From assembly GCF_022678645.1 (NCBI RefSeq), contig NZ_JALBWV010000049.1, positions 1-64,000 on the forward strand: a DNA stretch of 64,000 nucleotides, given 5' to 3'. The notes under the pieces are model-generated. The model saw nothing but the letters and a program-made list of their open reading frames with translations, was not told where the DNA came from and did not search any database. Position 1 is the stretch's first letter. Each line of letters opens with the position of its first letter. The position numbers and the translations under genes are program-made. This document shows, piece after piece, positions 17,287 through 26,436 of this stretch. This DNA comes from Saccharopolyspora soli. GTDB lineage: Bacteria; Actinomycetota; Actinomycetes; Mycobacteriales; Pseudonocardiaceae.

Positions 17287-18327
17287 ATGAACGACCAACC
17301 GTCGCCCGGCGGGCTGCCCGGCCTCGACCTCGACCGGCTGCGCGCATACCTGGACGCCGAGCGACCCGGCCTCATCGGTGGACCGCTGAGCGGCGAGCTG
17401 GTCCAAGGTGGACGGTCGAATCTGACCTACCTCGTCAGCGACGGCAGTTCGCGGTGGGTGGTGCGCCGCCCGCCGCTGGGGCACGTGCTGGCTACCGCGC
17501 ACGACATGGGCCGCGAGCACCGCGTGATGACCGCGCTGGCCGGAACGCGGGTGCCGGTGCCCGAAACCATCCTGCTGTGCCAGGACGACAGCGTGCTTGG
17601 CGCCCCCTTCTACGTCATGGAGTACGTGCCGGGCACCGTCTACCGCACGCCGCAGCTGACCGAGAAACTGGACCAGCGCCAGCGCTTCGAGCTGTCCTGG
17701 CAGCTGATGGACGTGCTCGCCGACCTGCACTCGATCGCACCGGAATCGGTCGGGCTGGGTGAATTCGGCCGTCCGGCAGGCTTCCTGACCCGGCAGGTCA
17801 GCCGCTGGAGCAAGCAACTCGCCGCCTCGCACAGCCGCGACATCGAGGGCATCGACGAGCTCGCCACCCGGCTGGCGGCGACCGTCCCCGACGCGCCGCG
17901 AGCCGGGATCGTGCACGGCGACTACCGGCTGGACAACGTGATCGTCGGCGACGACCTGCGCATCCGGGCAGTGCTCGACTGGGAGATGGCCACCATCGGC
18001 GACCCGCTCACCGACCTCGGGTTGCTCGCGGCGTACTGGGAGGGCTTCAGCGGCGTGGAGCCCAACCCGATCGCCAAGGGCGTCGGCCCGGAGTACGGCT
18101 TCCCAACCGCCCGCCAGTTGCTGGACCGCTACGCCGAGCGCCGCGGCACCGATCTGTCCGATATGGACTTCTACCTCGCGTTCGGCTTCTTCAAGATCGC
18201 CGTGATCCTGGAAGGAATCCACTACCGCTACATCCACAACCAGACCGTCGGCGAGGGCTTCGAACACGTCGGCGCGCTGGTGGCACCGCTGGTCGCGCAG
18301 GGGCTCGATGCCCTCAAGGAGGTATGA
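17287..18327 (+). CDS. APH-type phosphotransferase, LvaA / ACAD10-11 kinase-like
   Basis: A 346-residue aminoglycoside-phosphotransferase-fold kinase. GELVQGGRSNLTYLV (residues about 37-51) is the nucleotide-binding loop. IVHGDYRLDNVIV (about 212-224) is the catalytic loop with Asp and Asn, and AVLDWEMATIGDP carries the metal-binding Asp. In Pseudomonas LvaA and the kinase domains of ACAD10/11, this family phosphorylates the 4-hydroxyl of hydroxyacyl-CoAs so that the next enzyme can remove it. Its position just before an acyl-CoA dehydrogenase supports that role here. ATG 17287 has GGAG upstream; the frame is open back to 17017 inside the HAD gene. Confidence 0.82.
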   Translation: MNDQPSPGGLPGLDLDRLRAYLDAERPGLIGGPLSGELVQGGRSNLTYLVSDGSSRWVVRRPPLGHVLATAHDMGREHRVMTALAGTRVPVPETILLCQDDSVLGAPFYVMEYVPGTVYRTPQLTEKLDQRQRFELSWQLMDVLADLHSIAPESVGLGEFGRPAGFLTRQVSRWSKQLAASHSRDIEGIDELATRLAATVPDAPRAGIVHGDYRLDNVIVGDDLRIRAVLDWEMATIGDPLTDLGLLAAYWEGFSGVEPNPIAKGVGPEYGFPTARQLLDRYAERRGTDLSDMDFYLAFGFFKIAVILEGIHYRYIHNQTVGEGFEHVGALVAPLVAQGLDALKEV

Positions 18328-18328
18328 G

Positions 18329-19543
18329 ATGGATTTCGGCTACGACGAACGCACCGAGGAGCTGCGCAAGCAGCTGCTCGACTTCATGGACTCGCACGTC
18401 TACCCCGCCGAGCCGGTGTTCCTCGAACAGCTGGCCGCCGCCGACGACCCGTGGTCGGCGCACCCGCCGGTCATCGAGGAACTCAAGGCGGAGGCGCGCA
18501 GGCGCGGCCTGTGGAACCTGTTCCTGCCTGGCGAGCACGGTGCCGGGCTGACCAACCTGCAGTACGCGCCGCTGGCCGAGATCATGGGCCGGGCCGGTCG
18601 GCTGGCCCCGGAAGCCACCAACTGCGCCGCGCCGGACACCGGCAACATGGAGGTGCTGGCGCTGTTCGGCACCGAGCAGCAGAAGAAGCAGTGGCTGCAA
18701 CCGCTGCTGGACGGCGAGATCCGCTCGGCGTTCTGCATGACCGAGCCCGACGTGGCCTCCTCCGACGCCACCAACATCGGCACCCGCATCGAACGCGACG
18801 GCGACCACTACGTGATCAACGGCCGCAAGTGGTTCTCCTCCGGTGCGATGAGCCCGCGCTGCAAGATCCTGATCGTGATGGGCAAGACCGACCCGGACGC
18901 GCAGCGGCACCGCCAGCAGAGCCAGATCCTGGTGCCCAAGGACACGCCGGGCGTGCAGATCGAGCGCAGCATGCACGTGTTCGGCTACACCGACGCCGAC
19001 CACGGCGGACACGCCGAGATCGTGTTCGACAACGTGCGGGTCCCGGCGGAGAACGTCGTCGCCGGGGAGGGCGACGGCTTCGCGATCGCCCAGGCCCGGC
19101 TCGGGCCGGGGCGCATCCACCACTGCATGCGGGCGATCGGGATGGCCGAACGGGCGCTGGAGCTGATGTGCCGACGCGTGAACGAGCGGGTCGCCTTCGG
19201 CAAGCCGTTGGCCGATCAGGGCGTGGTGCAGCACTGGATCGCCGAATCGCGGGTGAAGATCGAGCAGGCCCGGCTGCTGGTGCTCAAGACCGCGTGGCTG
19301 ATGGACACCGTCGGCAACCAGGGCGCGCACACCGAGATCCAGGCGATCAAGGTCGCCGTCCCGGAGATGACCACCTGGGTGATCGACCGCGCCATCCAGG
19401 CCCACGGCGGCGGTGGCGTCAGCCAGGAGTTCCCGTTGGCCAACCTGTACGCGCACGCGCGGACCCTGCACATCGTCGACGGACCGGACGAGGTGCACCG
19501 CCGCTCCCTGGCCCGCCGAGAGCTGAAGAAGTACCGCTCGTGA
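18329..19543 (+). CDS. Acyl-CoA dehydrogenase, ACAD10/11-like
   Basis: A 404-residue flavin acyl-CoA dehydrogenase. The FAD/substrate loop FCMTEPDVASSDATN (about residues 138-152), the WFSSGA motif and the C-terminal QAHGGGGVSQEFPLANLYAHART region are those of the ACAD10/11 branch. In that branch the enzyme works with the upstream kinase to turn 4-phosphooxy-acyl-CoA into an enoyl-CoA. The substrate is inferred from the operon. It starts two bases after the kinase stop, with AAGGAGG inside the kinase's last codons, so translation is coupled. Confidence 0.82.
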   Translation: MDFGYDERTEELRKQLLDFMDSHVYPAEPVFLEQLAAADDPWSAHPPVIEELKAEARRRGLWNLFLPGEHGAGLTNLQYAPLAEIMGRAGRLAPEATNCAAPDTGNMEVLALFGTEQQKKQWLQPLLDGEIRSAFCMTEPDVASSDATNIGTRIERDGDHYVINGRKWFSSGAMSPRCKILIVMGKTDPDAQRHRQQSQILVPKDTPGVQIERSMHVFGYTDADHGGHAEIVFDNVRVPAENVVAGEGDGFAIAQARLGPGRIHHCMRAIGMAERALELMCRRVNERVAFGKPLADQGVVQHWIAESRVKIEQARLLVLKTAWLMDTVGNQGAHTEIQAIKVAVPEMTTWVIDRAIQAHGGGGVSQEFPLANLYAHARTLHIVDGPDEVHRRSLARRELKKYRS

Positions 19544-19613
19544 GCGGTACTGGTCGCTAGAACGGCCACCACCACTCACGACCCGATCACAACGAAACCC
19601 GCAAGGAGATCCA

Positions 19614-20369
19614 ATGGCTGATAGCCGTGTCGCCATCGTCACCGGCGCCGCCCGTGGCATCGGCGCCGCCACCGCCAAGCGCCTCGCCGAGGACGGCTTC
19701 GCCGTGGCGGTCATCGACATCGACGAGAAGCAGTGCGCCGACACGGTGTCGGCGATCGAGTCCAACGGCGGCAAGGCGCTCGCAGTCCGCTCCGACGTCA
19801 GCGACGCCGCGCAGGTGCAGGCCGCCGTGGAGCGCATCGTTTCGGAGCTCGGCGCTCCCACGGTGCTGGTCAACAACGCGGGCGTCATCCGGGACAACCT
19901 GCTGTTCAAGATGTCCGAGGACGACTGGGACGCGGTGATGAACGTGCACCTGCGGGGTGCGTTCCTGATGAGCCGCGCGGTGCAGAAGCACATGGTCGAG
20001 GCCGGGTGGGGTCGCATCGTCAACCTCTCCAGCACCTCGGCGCTGGGCAACCGCGGCCAGGCCAACTACTCCACGGCCAAGGCCGGGTTGCAGGGCCTGA
20101 CCAAGACGCTGGCCATCGAGCTCGGCAAGTTCGGCGTCACCGCGAACGCCATCGCGCCCGGCTTCATCGCCACCGACATGACCAAGGCGACCGCCGAGCG
20201 CGTCGGGATGGACTTCGACGACTTCGCCAAGGCTGCCGCCAGCAACATCCCGGTGGCGCGGGTGGGCCAGCCGGAGGACATCGCCAACACGGTGTCGTTC
20301 TTCGTCGACCAGCGCTCCGGTTTCGTCTCCGGCCAGGTGATCTACGTCGCTGGTGGACCGAAGGCGTGA
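19614..20369 (+). CDS. SDR-family 3-oxoacyl reductase / 3-hydroxyacyl-CoA dehydrogenase (FabG-like)
   Basis: A 251-residue classical short-chain dehydrogenase. TGAARGIG (residues 9-16) binds NAD(P), NNAG is at 84-87, and the catalytic Ser, Tyr and Lys are in NLSSTSALG and YSTAK (about 140-158). The C-terminal GQVIYVAGGP is FabG-like. In this catabolic operon it probably oxidises 3-hydroxyacyl-CoA or related alcohols. AAGGAG precedes ATG 19614. Its TGA overlaps the ATG of the next gene by one base. Confidence 0.85.
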   Translation: MADSRVAIVTGAARGIGAATAKRLAEDGFAVAVIDIDEKQCADTVSAIESNGGKALAVRSDVSDAAQVQAAVERIVSELGAPTVLVNNAGVIRDNLLFKMSEDDWDAVMNVHLRGAFLMSRAVQKHMVEAGWGRIVNLSSTSALGNRGQANYSTAKAGLQGLTKTLAIELGKFGVTANAIAPGFIATDMTKATAERVGMDFDDFAKAAASNIPVARVGQPEDIANTVSFFVDQRSGFVSGQVIYVAGGPKA

Positions 20370-21553
20370 TGACCGTGGACACCGACGAACTTCGGGGTCG
20401 GGTGGCGGAATTCCTCGCCGCGAACGATCCGGGCAAGCTGGATCGGCTGGAGTTCCTGCGGGCGCGCTTCGACGCCGGGCTGGCCTGGGTGCACTTCCCC
20501 GCCGGGCTCGGCGGGCTGGGTGCCGCGCGAGAACTGCAGCCGGTGGTGGACGCCGCGTTCGCCGAGGCGGGTGCGCCGGACAACCGGCCGCACCTCAACA
20601 GCATCGGCCTGGGCATGGCGGCGCCGACGATCCTGCGCTTCGGCAACGACGAACAGCGCCGCCGCTATCTCCGTCCGTTGTGGACCGGCGAGGAGATCTG
20701 GTGCCAGCTGTTCAGCGAACCGGGTGCGGGCTCGGACCTCGCCGCGCTGGCCACCCGCGCGGTTCGGGATGGCGACAGCTGGGTGGTTGACGGGCAGAAG
20801 GTCTGGACGTCGCTGGCCCACCAGGCCCGCTGGGCGATCCTGGTGACCCGCTCCGATCCGGACCAGCCCAAGCACAAGGGCCTGACCTACTTCATCTGCG
20901 ACATGACCGCACCGGGGGTGGAAGTCCGCCCGCTGCGGCAGATCACCGGTGAAGCCGAGTTCAACGAGGTGTTCCTGACCGGGGTGCGGATCCCGGACGC
21001 ACAACGCCTCGGCGAGGTCGGCCAGGGCTGGCAGGTCGCGCTCGGCACGCTGATGAACGAACGGGTGGCCATCGGCGGGCGCGCGCCCGCGCGGGAGGGC
21101 GGCATGATCGGGATCGCGGCGCGGTCCTGGCGCGACCACCCGGAGAATCGCACCAGTGGCCTGCACGACCGGCTGCTGCGGCTGTGGGTGGACGCCGAGG
21201 CGACCCGGCTGACCAGCCTGCGGTTGCGCCAGCAGCTCGCGGTCGGCGATCCGGGCCCGGAGGGTTCGGCGGTCAAGATGGTCTTCGCCGAGTTGAACCA
21301 GGCCATCACCGGTTTCGAGCTGGAGTTCCTGGGTGAGCCGGGGCTGGCCTACGACGACTGGACGTTCCGCCAGCCGGAGTTCACCGACTTCGCCAAGCGC
21401 GGGCCCGGTTTCCGGTACCTGCGCGCGAAGGGCAACTCGATCGAGGGCGGCACCACGGAAATCCTGCGCAACGTCATCGCCGAACGGGTGCTCGGGCTGC
21501 CGCCGGAGATCCGCACCGACAAGGACCGGCCGTGGAAGGAGTTGCCGCGATGA
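20369..21553 (+). CDS. Acyl-CoA dehydrogenase (FadE-like), larger partner
   Basis: A 394-residue acyl-CoA dehydrogenase with the motifs LFSEPGAGSDLAALAT (flavin/substrate loop, about residues 115-130), VDGQKVWTS and a C-terminal SIEGGTTEILRNVIAERVLG. It is followed with a 4-base ATGA overlap by a second, divergent dehydrogenase gene. Such adjacent FadE pairs in actinobacteria usually form one heteromeric enzyme, often acting on steroid side chains or branched acyl-CoAs. That analogy is an inference; no steroid ring genes are seen here. GTG 20366 is an alternative start. Confidence 0.85.
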   Translation: MTVDTDELRGRVAEFLAANDPGKLDRLEFLRARFDAGLAWVHFPAGLGGLGAARELQPVVDAAFAEAGAPDNRPHLNSIGLGMAAPTILRFGNDEQRRRYLRPLWTGEEIWCQLFSEPGAGSDLAALATRAVRDGDSWVVDGQKVWTSLAHQARWAILVTRSDPDQPKHKGLTYFICDMTAPGVEVRPLRQITGEAEFNEVFLTGVRIPDAQRLGEVGQGWQVALGTLMNERVAIGGRAPAREGGMIGIAARSWRDHPENRTSGLHDRLLRLWVDAEATRLTSLRLRQQLAVGDPGPEGSAVKMVFAELNQAITGFELEFLGEPGLAYDDWTFRQPEFTDFAKRGPGFRYLRAKGNSIEGGTTEILRNVIAERVLGLPPEIRTDKDRPWKELPR

Positions 21554-22665
21554 GCGCTCCGGACCTGCTCTACAGCGAAGTGGAAGAGGACCTGCGCGCG
21601 AATGTCCGCCGCCTGCTGCGGGACCGGTGCGACTGGACCGCCGTGCTGACCCGCTGCGAAACCGACGAGCCCTACGACCTGGGGTTGTGGCGCACCCTCG
21701 CCGGGGAGCTGGGTCTCGCCGCGCTGCTGGTGCCCGAGGAACTCGGCGGAGCCGGGGCCAGCGCGCGGGAGCTCTCGGTGGTGGCTGAGGAAATCGGCCG
21801 ATGCGTCGCGCCGGTGCCGTTCCTGAGCAACCTGTTGACCACCGCCACGCTGGTTGCCTGCACGGGGCAGCCGCGGACCCGGGAGATCCTGCCGCAACTC
21901 GGCGACGGCTCGCAGCTCGGCACCGTCGCCGTCGGGTTGACCACCGTGCCCTACGGTGCTTTCCCGCAGTCGGTGAAGGCCGACAGCGCCACGCTGACCG
22001 GCGCGGTGTCGGCGGTGGTGGACCTGGAAGTCGCGGACTACGTCGTCGTGCCCGCGGTGGACGCCGACGGTGCGGCGCTGTACCTGGTGGACACTTCGGT
22101 GTCCGGGGTATCCCGGACCGCGACGACACCGCTGGACCTCACCCGCCGGTTCGGCACGCTCACCCTGGACAGCGCAGTGGGCGAGCGGATCGCCACCGGT
22201 GCTGACGCCGAGCGGATCCTGCGGCAGGCGCTGGTCACTGCGGCCGGGTTGCTGGCCGCCGAGCAGGTGGGGCTGGCTCAGCGCTGCCTGGACGCCACAG
22301 TGGACTACGCGAAGACGCGCTACCAGTTCGGCCGCCAGATCGGGTCGTTCCAGGCGATCAAGCACCGGCTGGCCGATCTGTGGGCCGGGGTGAGCTCGGC
22401 GCGGGCCGTCGCCCGCAACGCCGCCGATGCGCTGGCCCGCGGTACTGAGACCGAACTCGCGGTCGCCATCGCCCAGGCGTACTGCTCCGACCTGGTGGTG
22501 CGGGCCGCCGAAGAGCACCTGCAGTTGCACGGCGGCATCGGGATGACCTGGGAGCACCCGGCCCACCTTTACCTGGGGCGGGCCAAGAGCTCCCAGCTCA
22601 CCTTCGGCATCGCCGAAGTCCACCGGCAGCGCATCGGCGAACTAGCCGACCTGCCGACGCCTTAG
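21550..22665 (+). CDS. Acyl-CoA dehydrogenase (FadE-like), smaller partner
   Basis: A 371-residue acyl-CoA dehydrogenase family protein. The middle domain lacks the clear TEPxxGSD loop of the upstream partner, while the C-terminal helical domain keeps YQFGRQIGSFQAIKHRLAD and the QLHGGIGMTWEHPAHLYLGR motif that contacts FAD. This split of motifs between two adjacent subunits is what heterotetrameric actinobacterial dehydrogenases show. The ATG at 21550 overlaps the previous stop. Confidence 0.82.
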   Translation: MSAPDLLYSEVEEDLRANVRRLLRDRCDWTAVLTRCETDEPYDLGLWRTLAGELGLAALLVPEELGGAGASARELSVVAEEIGRCVAPVPFLSNLLTTATLVACTGQPRTREILPQLGDGSQLGTVAVGLTTVPYGAFPQSVKADSATLTGAVSAVVDLEVADYVVVPAVDADGAALYLVDTSVSGVSRTATTPLDLTRRFGTLTLDSAVGERIATGADAERILRQALVTAAGLLAAEQVGLAQRCLDATVDYAKTRYQFGRQIGSFQAIKHRLADLWAGVSSARAVARNAADALARGTETELAVAIAQAYCSDLVVRAAEEHLQLHGGIGMTWEHPAHLYLGRAKSSQLTFGIAEVHRQRIGELADLPTP

Positions 22666-22717
22666 CGGTCGGTTCAGATCGACCCCGGCTTTTCGTTGTC
22701 TCCCAAGGAGGTTTGCG

Positions 22718-23170
22718 TTGCGAGTGTTCAGCAGCAAGGAAGCGGTCATCGCGGCCAAGGGTGAGAAGCTCGGCACCAGCGAATGGCTGACGATCACCCA
22801 GGAGCAGGTGAACCAGTTCGCCGACGCCACCCTGGACCACCAGTGGATCCACGTCGACATCGAGCGAGCCAAGCAGGGCCCGTTCGGCGGCCCGATCGCG
22901 CACGGGTTCCTCACCCTGAGCCTGCTGCCGAAGCTGAACTCGGAGACCTACCGGTTCGAGGGCACCAAGATGGGGATCAACTACGGCCTCAACAAGGTCC
23001 GCTTCCCCAACCCGGTCCCGGTAGGCGCCCGAGTTCGCTCGACAACGGAACTGGCGGACGTGACCGAAGTGGACGGCGGCCTCCAACTGACGATCAAGGT
23101 AACGGTGGAAATCGAAGGAGCCACCAAACCAGCCTGCGTAGCAGAATCCCTCTCCCGCGTCGTCTTCTGA
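22718..23170 (+). CDS. MaoC-family enoyl-CoA hydratase
   Basis: A 150-residue hot-dog-fold hydratase. The hydratase-2 motif is seen in FADATLDHQWIHVDIERA (Asp and His near residues 40-48), then GPFGGPIAHGFLTLSLLP. It should add water to the enoyl-CoA made by the upstream dehydrogenases. The start is TTG 22718 with AAGGAGG six bases before it; GTG 22724 would be twelve bases away and is less likely. It is the last gene of the forward operon, closed by the hairpin at 23181. Confidence 0.85.
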   Translation: MRVFSSKEAVIAAKGEKLGTSEWLTITQEQVNQFADATLDHQWIHVDIERAKQGPFGGPIAHGFLTLSLLPKLNSETYRFEGTKMGINYGLNKVRFPNPVPVGARVRSTTELADVTEVDGGLQLTIKVTVEIEGATKPACVAESLSRVVF

Positions 23171-23180
23171 CAAAGTCTCC

Positions 23181-23231
23181 GAGTGAAGGGCACCTTTGAC
23201 CGAGTAAGCCGGTAAAAGGTGCCCTTCACTC
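23181..23231. terminator. Hairpin repeat acting as bidirectional terminator
   Basis: GAGTGAAGGGCACCTTT (23181-23197) and AAAGGTGCCCTTCACTC (23215-23231) pair perfectly over 17 bases. It sits between the convergent maoC and abgT genes and belongs to the GGGCACC family also found at 2261, 31532, 42179 and 43515. Confidence 0.85.
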
Positions 23232-23246
23232 CTCACCCTTCCGGGG

Positions 23247-24806
23247 TCAGGGGCCGATGTGGATGTCCATGCCGGGGCCCAGTGGTAGGTCCGCGAAGTA
23301 GAAGACCGTCAGGATCAGGGCCCACAGCAGCCAGAACGGGGCTACGAACGGGACCATGCGGGCCACCAGGGTGCCGATGCCCGCGCTCGGTTCGTAGCGG
23401 CGCAGGTAGCCCAGGATGATGATCATGTACGGGTTCAGCGGGGTCATGATCTGCGTCGCCGAGTCGCCCACCCGGAACGCCGCCTGCGCGAAGCCCGGCT
23501 CGAAGCCCAGCAACGCGAACATCGGGACGAACACCGCCGCCATCAGCGTCCACAGGCTGGAGCCGGAGATGATGAACAGGTTCAGCACCGAAGCCAGCAC
23601 CATGAACCCGAGGAACGCCGGGTAGCCGTCCAAGCCGAGCGCGCGCAGCAGGTCCGCACCGGAAACCGCCACCCAGGCACCGAGATTCGTCCAGTTGAAC
23701 AGCGCGATGAATTGGCCCAGCATGAACGCCAGCACCAGGAATCCGGTGAGATCGCGCAGTGCGGCGGCCATCAGCTTCGGCACGTCCCCGGCCCGCTCGA
23801 TCGATCCGGCGAGCGCCCCGTAGGCGATGGCGGGCACCGCGAAACCCAGGAAGATCAGCGTGGTCACCGAATCCAGCAGCGGCGACTCCGGCAGGAATCC
23901 GCCGGTTTCGTTGCGCAGCGGCGAACCCGGCCACAGCACCAGCAGCAGCACCAACCCGAACGCGATCAGGAACGCCATGCCCGCCCAGATCAACCCGCGG
24001 CGCTCAGCGGCCTCCAGTCCCACCTTGACCTCGGGTTCGTCCGCCGCGTCGGCCTGTTCGCGCGGCACCCCGGTGCGCACCATGCGCGGCTCGATCACCT
24101 TGTCGATCAACACCCCGGCGAGCAGCCCGAGCACGATCGACGAGACCAGGTTGAAGTAGTAGTTCGACACCGGGGTGACCACGGTGCCAGGATCCGGCAG
24201 GGTTTCGGCGACCTTGTTGCTGATCCCGGAGAACAGCGCGTCGAGGCTGGTGACCACCGGTGCGGTGGAGTATCCGGCACCGACGGAGGCGAACCCGCCC
24301 AGCAGCCCGGCGACCGGGTGCCGTCCGGCGGCCTTGAACACCAGCGCGGCCAGCGGCGGAATGATGATCATCGAGGAATCCGCCATCACACTGGCCGAAA
24401 TCCCGACCAGCCCCACCGCGTACGGCAGCACCCAGCGCGGTGCCCCGCCGAACGCGGCCCGGATCAACGCGGTCAGCAGGCCGGTGCGTTCGGCCAACCC
24501 CACCGCGAGCATGATGGTGACGACGGTTTCCAGCGGCGGGAACCCGATGAAGTTCTCCGCCATCTTGGTGAACAGGAACTCCAAGCCCTCGCCGCTGAGC
24601 GCGCCCCGGATCCGGGTCACCTCGTCGGCACCGGGGATCTGGATCGTGACGCCGAACGCCGCGACCACGGTGGACACCACCACCACGATCAGGAACAGCA
24701 CCCCGAAGAGCAGGAACGGCTCGGGGAGCTTGTTGCCGATCCGTTCGACCAGGTTCAGCGCCCGGTCGATCCTCGGCGGCCGTTCGGCTCGGGTCTCACT
24801 GCTCAT
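23247..24806 (-). CDS. AbgT-family transporter
   Basis: A 519-residue membrane protein of the AbgT/YdaH family, with about twelve hydrophobic segments and family stretches such as FPPLETVVTIMLAVGLAERT, SVMADSSMIIIPPLAALV and the FAQAAFRVGDSATQIMTPLN hairpin. The family moves p-aminobenzoyl-glutamate or exports sulphonamides; the native substrate here is not evident. AGGAG lies six bases before ATG 24806. It follows the TetR gene after a 160-base gap on the same strand and may be outside the ligase operon. Confidence 0.85.
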   Translation of the reverse strand: MSSETRAERPPRIDRALNLVERIGNKLPEPFLLFGVLFLIVVVVSTVVAAFGVTIQIPGADEVTRIRGALSGEGLEFLFTKMAENFIGFPPLETVVTIMLAVGLAERTGLLTALIRAAFGGAPRWVLPYAVGLVGISASVMADSSMIIIPPLAALVFKAAGRHPVAGLLGGFASVGAGYSTAPVVTSLDALFSGISNKVAETLPDPGTVVTPVSNYYFNLVSSIVLGLLAGVLIDKVIEPRMVRTGVPREQADAADEPEVKVGLEAAERRGLIWAGMAFLIAFGLVLLLVLWPGSPLRNETGGFLPESPLLDSVTTLIFLGFAVPAIAYGALAGSIERAGDVPKLMAAALRDLTGFLVLAFMLGQFIALFNWTNLGAWVAVSGADLLRALGLDGYPAFLGFMVLASVLNLFIISGSSLWTLMAAVFVPMFALLGFEPGFAQAAFRVGDSATQIMTPLNPYMIIILGYLRRYEPSAGIGTLVARMVPFVAPFWLLWALILTVFYFADLPLGPGMDIHIGP

Positions 24807-24969
24807 GCTGGCTCCTGCTACCGGGGCTCACGAAAAACGCAAGCGGTAGCGAACCTTTCCGACCACCCGCGGCGCAACCCCCGGCGGCAGAATTATCGAT
24901 CAGCGCAACAAGACCGAAACCCGATGCGCCGGGGCCATCCGCGATTCCGGCGGAGAGGGCTGACAACCC

Positions 24970-25587
24970 CTACGGGCGCAGCGATGCCAGCAGGAGGTCG
25001 GCGAACTGCTCGCCGACCTCCTCGCCGGTGAGCTTGCCGTCCTTGCGGAACCAGGTACCCAGGTGGTGCACCGCGCCGAAGAAGAAGTCCACCACCAGAT
25101 CCGCCGACTTGTCCGACCGGAACACCCCGGCGAGTTGGCCTTCTTCGATGAGTTCGCGCACCCGCTCGTGGTAGCGCCGCCGCTCCGCGCGGACCTCGGC
25201 CTGCTTGTCCGGGTGCAACAGGTGCATCGAGCGGAAGAAGATCACCGTGTCGTCGAGGTTGGCGGCCGTCGTGGCGACCACGTCGGCGGCCACCGCGTGC
25301 AACCGCCGCTGCACCGGGGCATCGCTTTCGGCCGCGCTCTCCATGCGCGCGTGCTGGACCCGCAGCACCCGCGCGTAGATCTCGTAGAGCAGGTCGTCCT
25401 TGGAGCCGAAGTAGTGGTACATCGCCCCCTTGGTGACCCCGGCGGCGTCCACGATCTGCTGCACGGAGGTCATCTCGAAGCCCTGCTCGGCGAACAACCG
25501 CGTGGCCACGGCCAGCAACCGCTGCGGAACCGGTTCGGCACCCACTGCCGTCCCGGCAGTGGTGCGACCGTTCGCCGCCCGCGCCAT
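24970..25587 (-). CDS. TetR-family regulator of the acyl-CoA genes
   Basis: A 205-residue TetR protein. The HTH is at about residues 20-66 (FEMTSVQQIVDAAGVTKGAM) followed by the YHYFGSKDDLL hallmark. The C-terminal domain (VIFFRSMHLLHPD, FFFGAVHHLGTW) has the look of acyl-CoA-sensing KstR2/FadR-type TetRs. It is the best candidate to bind the matching palindromes at 16479 and 28899. ATG 25587 has GGGGAGG upstream. It lies 78 bases downstream of the SDR gene, as the fourth gene counted from the ligase. Confidence 0.82.
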   Translation of the reverse strand: MARAANGRTTAGTAVGAEPVPQRLLAVATRLFAEQGFEMTSVQQIVDAAGVTKGAMYHYFGSKDDLLYEIYARVLRVQHARMESAAESDAPVQRRLHAVAADVVATTAANLDDTVIFFRSMHLLHPDKQAEVRAERRRYHERVRELIEEGQLAGVFRSDKSADLVVDFFFGAVHHLGTWFRKDGKLTGEEVGEQFADLLLASLRP

Positions 25588-25665
25588 GTCTACCTCCCCT
25601 GTCGGTCCACCCAGCGTATCCACCGGCCGGTCCGACTCGGCGCGGACCGGCGACGACACGCCTCG

Positions 25666-26436
25666 CTACTCCACCTTGCGTTGCAGCTTCCGCATGCCTG
25701 CCTGCCACCGCTGCGGTTCGCTGGCGCGCAGCGCGTAGTAGTCGGCGACCTCGGGGTGCGGCAGGATCAGGAACTCGCCGCTGTCCAACGACTCGGCGAC
25801 CACCTCGGCCACCTGCTCCGGTTCCAGCGCACCGCTGTCCAAGAGCGCTCTGCTCGCGTCGCTGCTGCCGAGCATGTTCGTGCGAACCCCCTGCGGACAC
25901 AGCGCCTGCACCGTGATGCCGCGGTCGCGATAGGTGATCGCGAGCCATTCGGCGAAGCCGAGCGCGGCGTGCTTGGTCACCGAGTACGGCGCCGCCGTCA
26001 ACATCGTCAGCAGACCGGCTGCCGACACCGTCGCCAGGAAGTGCCCCTGCCCGCGCTCCAACCAGTGCGGCAGCACCGCGCGGGCGGCGCGGACGTGCGC
26101 CATCACGTTGACTTCCCAGGAATGCGCCCAGTCCTGCTCATCGGCCTCCGGACCACCGCCGCGCGCGATCCCGGCGTTGGCGCAGAACAGATCGATCCGC
26201 TCGTGCTCGTTGAGCGCGGTGTCGACCAGCGCGCGCACGCCGTCCTCGCTGGCCGCGTCACCGGGCACCGCGATGCCGCCGACCTCGGCAGCCACCCGAC
26301 GCACCGCGTCGGCGTCCACATCGCCCAGCACGACCTTCGCACCGGCTCCGGCGAACTTCCGGCTCAGCGCCGCGCCGATGCCGTTGCCCGCACCGGTGAT
26401 CACCACGACCGCATCGGCAAGCCGCAACTCACACAC
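25666..26436 (-). CDS. SDR-family oxidoreductase
   Basis: A 256-residue short-chain dehydrogenase. The nucleotide motif TGAGNGIG starts near residue 14, NAG is in CANAGIA near 88, and the catalytic triad is in TVSAAG...YSVTK (about 137-155). The C-terminal part carries GEFLILPHPEVADYYALRAS, a feature of a subgroup found beside fatty-acid-CoA ligases. It overlaps the upstream SDR gene by eight bases, so the two are coupled. GTG 26436 is used; TTG codons slightly downstream are possible. Confidence 0.82.
   Translation of the reverse strand: MCELRLADAVVVITGAGNGIGAALSRKFAGAGAKVVLGDVDADAVRRVAAEVGGIAVPGDAASEDGVRALVDTALNEHERIDLFCANAGIARGGGPEADEQDWAHSWEVNVMAHVRAARAVLPHWLERGQGHFLATVSAAGLLTMLTAAPYSVTKHAALGFAEWLAITYRDRGITVQALCPQGVRTNMLGSSDASRALLDSGALEPEQVAEVVAESLDSGEFLILPHPEVADYYALRASEPQRWQAGMRKLQRKVE

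Noticed and set aside
24807..24969. Riboswitch in the leader of the AbgT gene
   Set aside because: The leader has GC-rich stems but none of the conserved cores I know.
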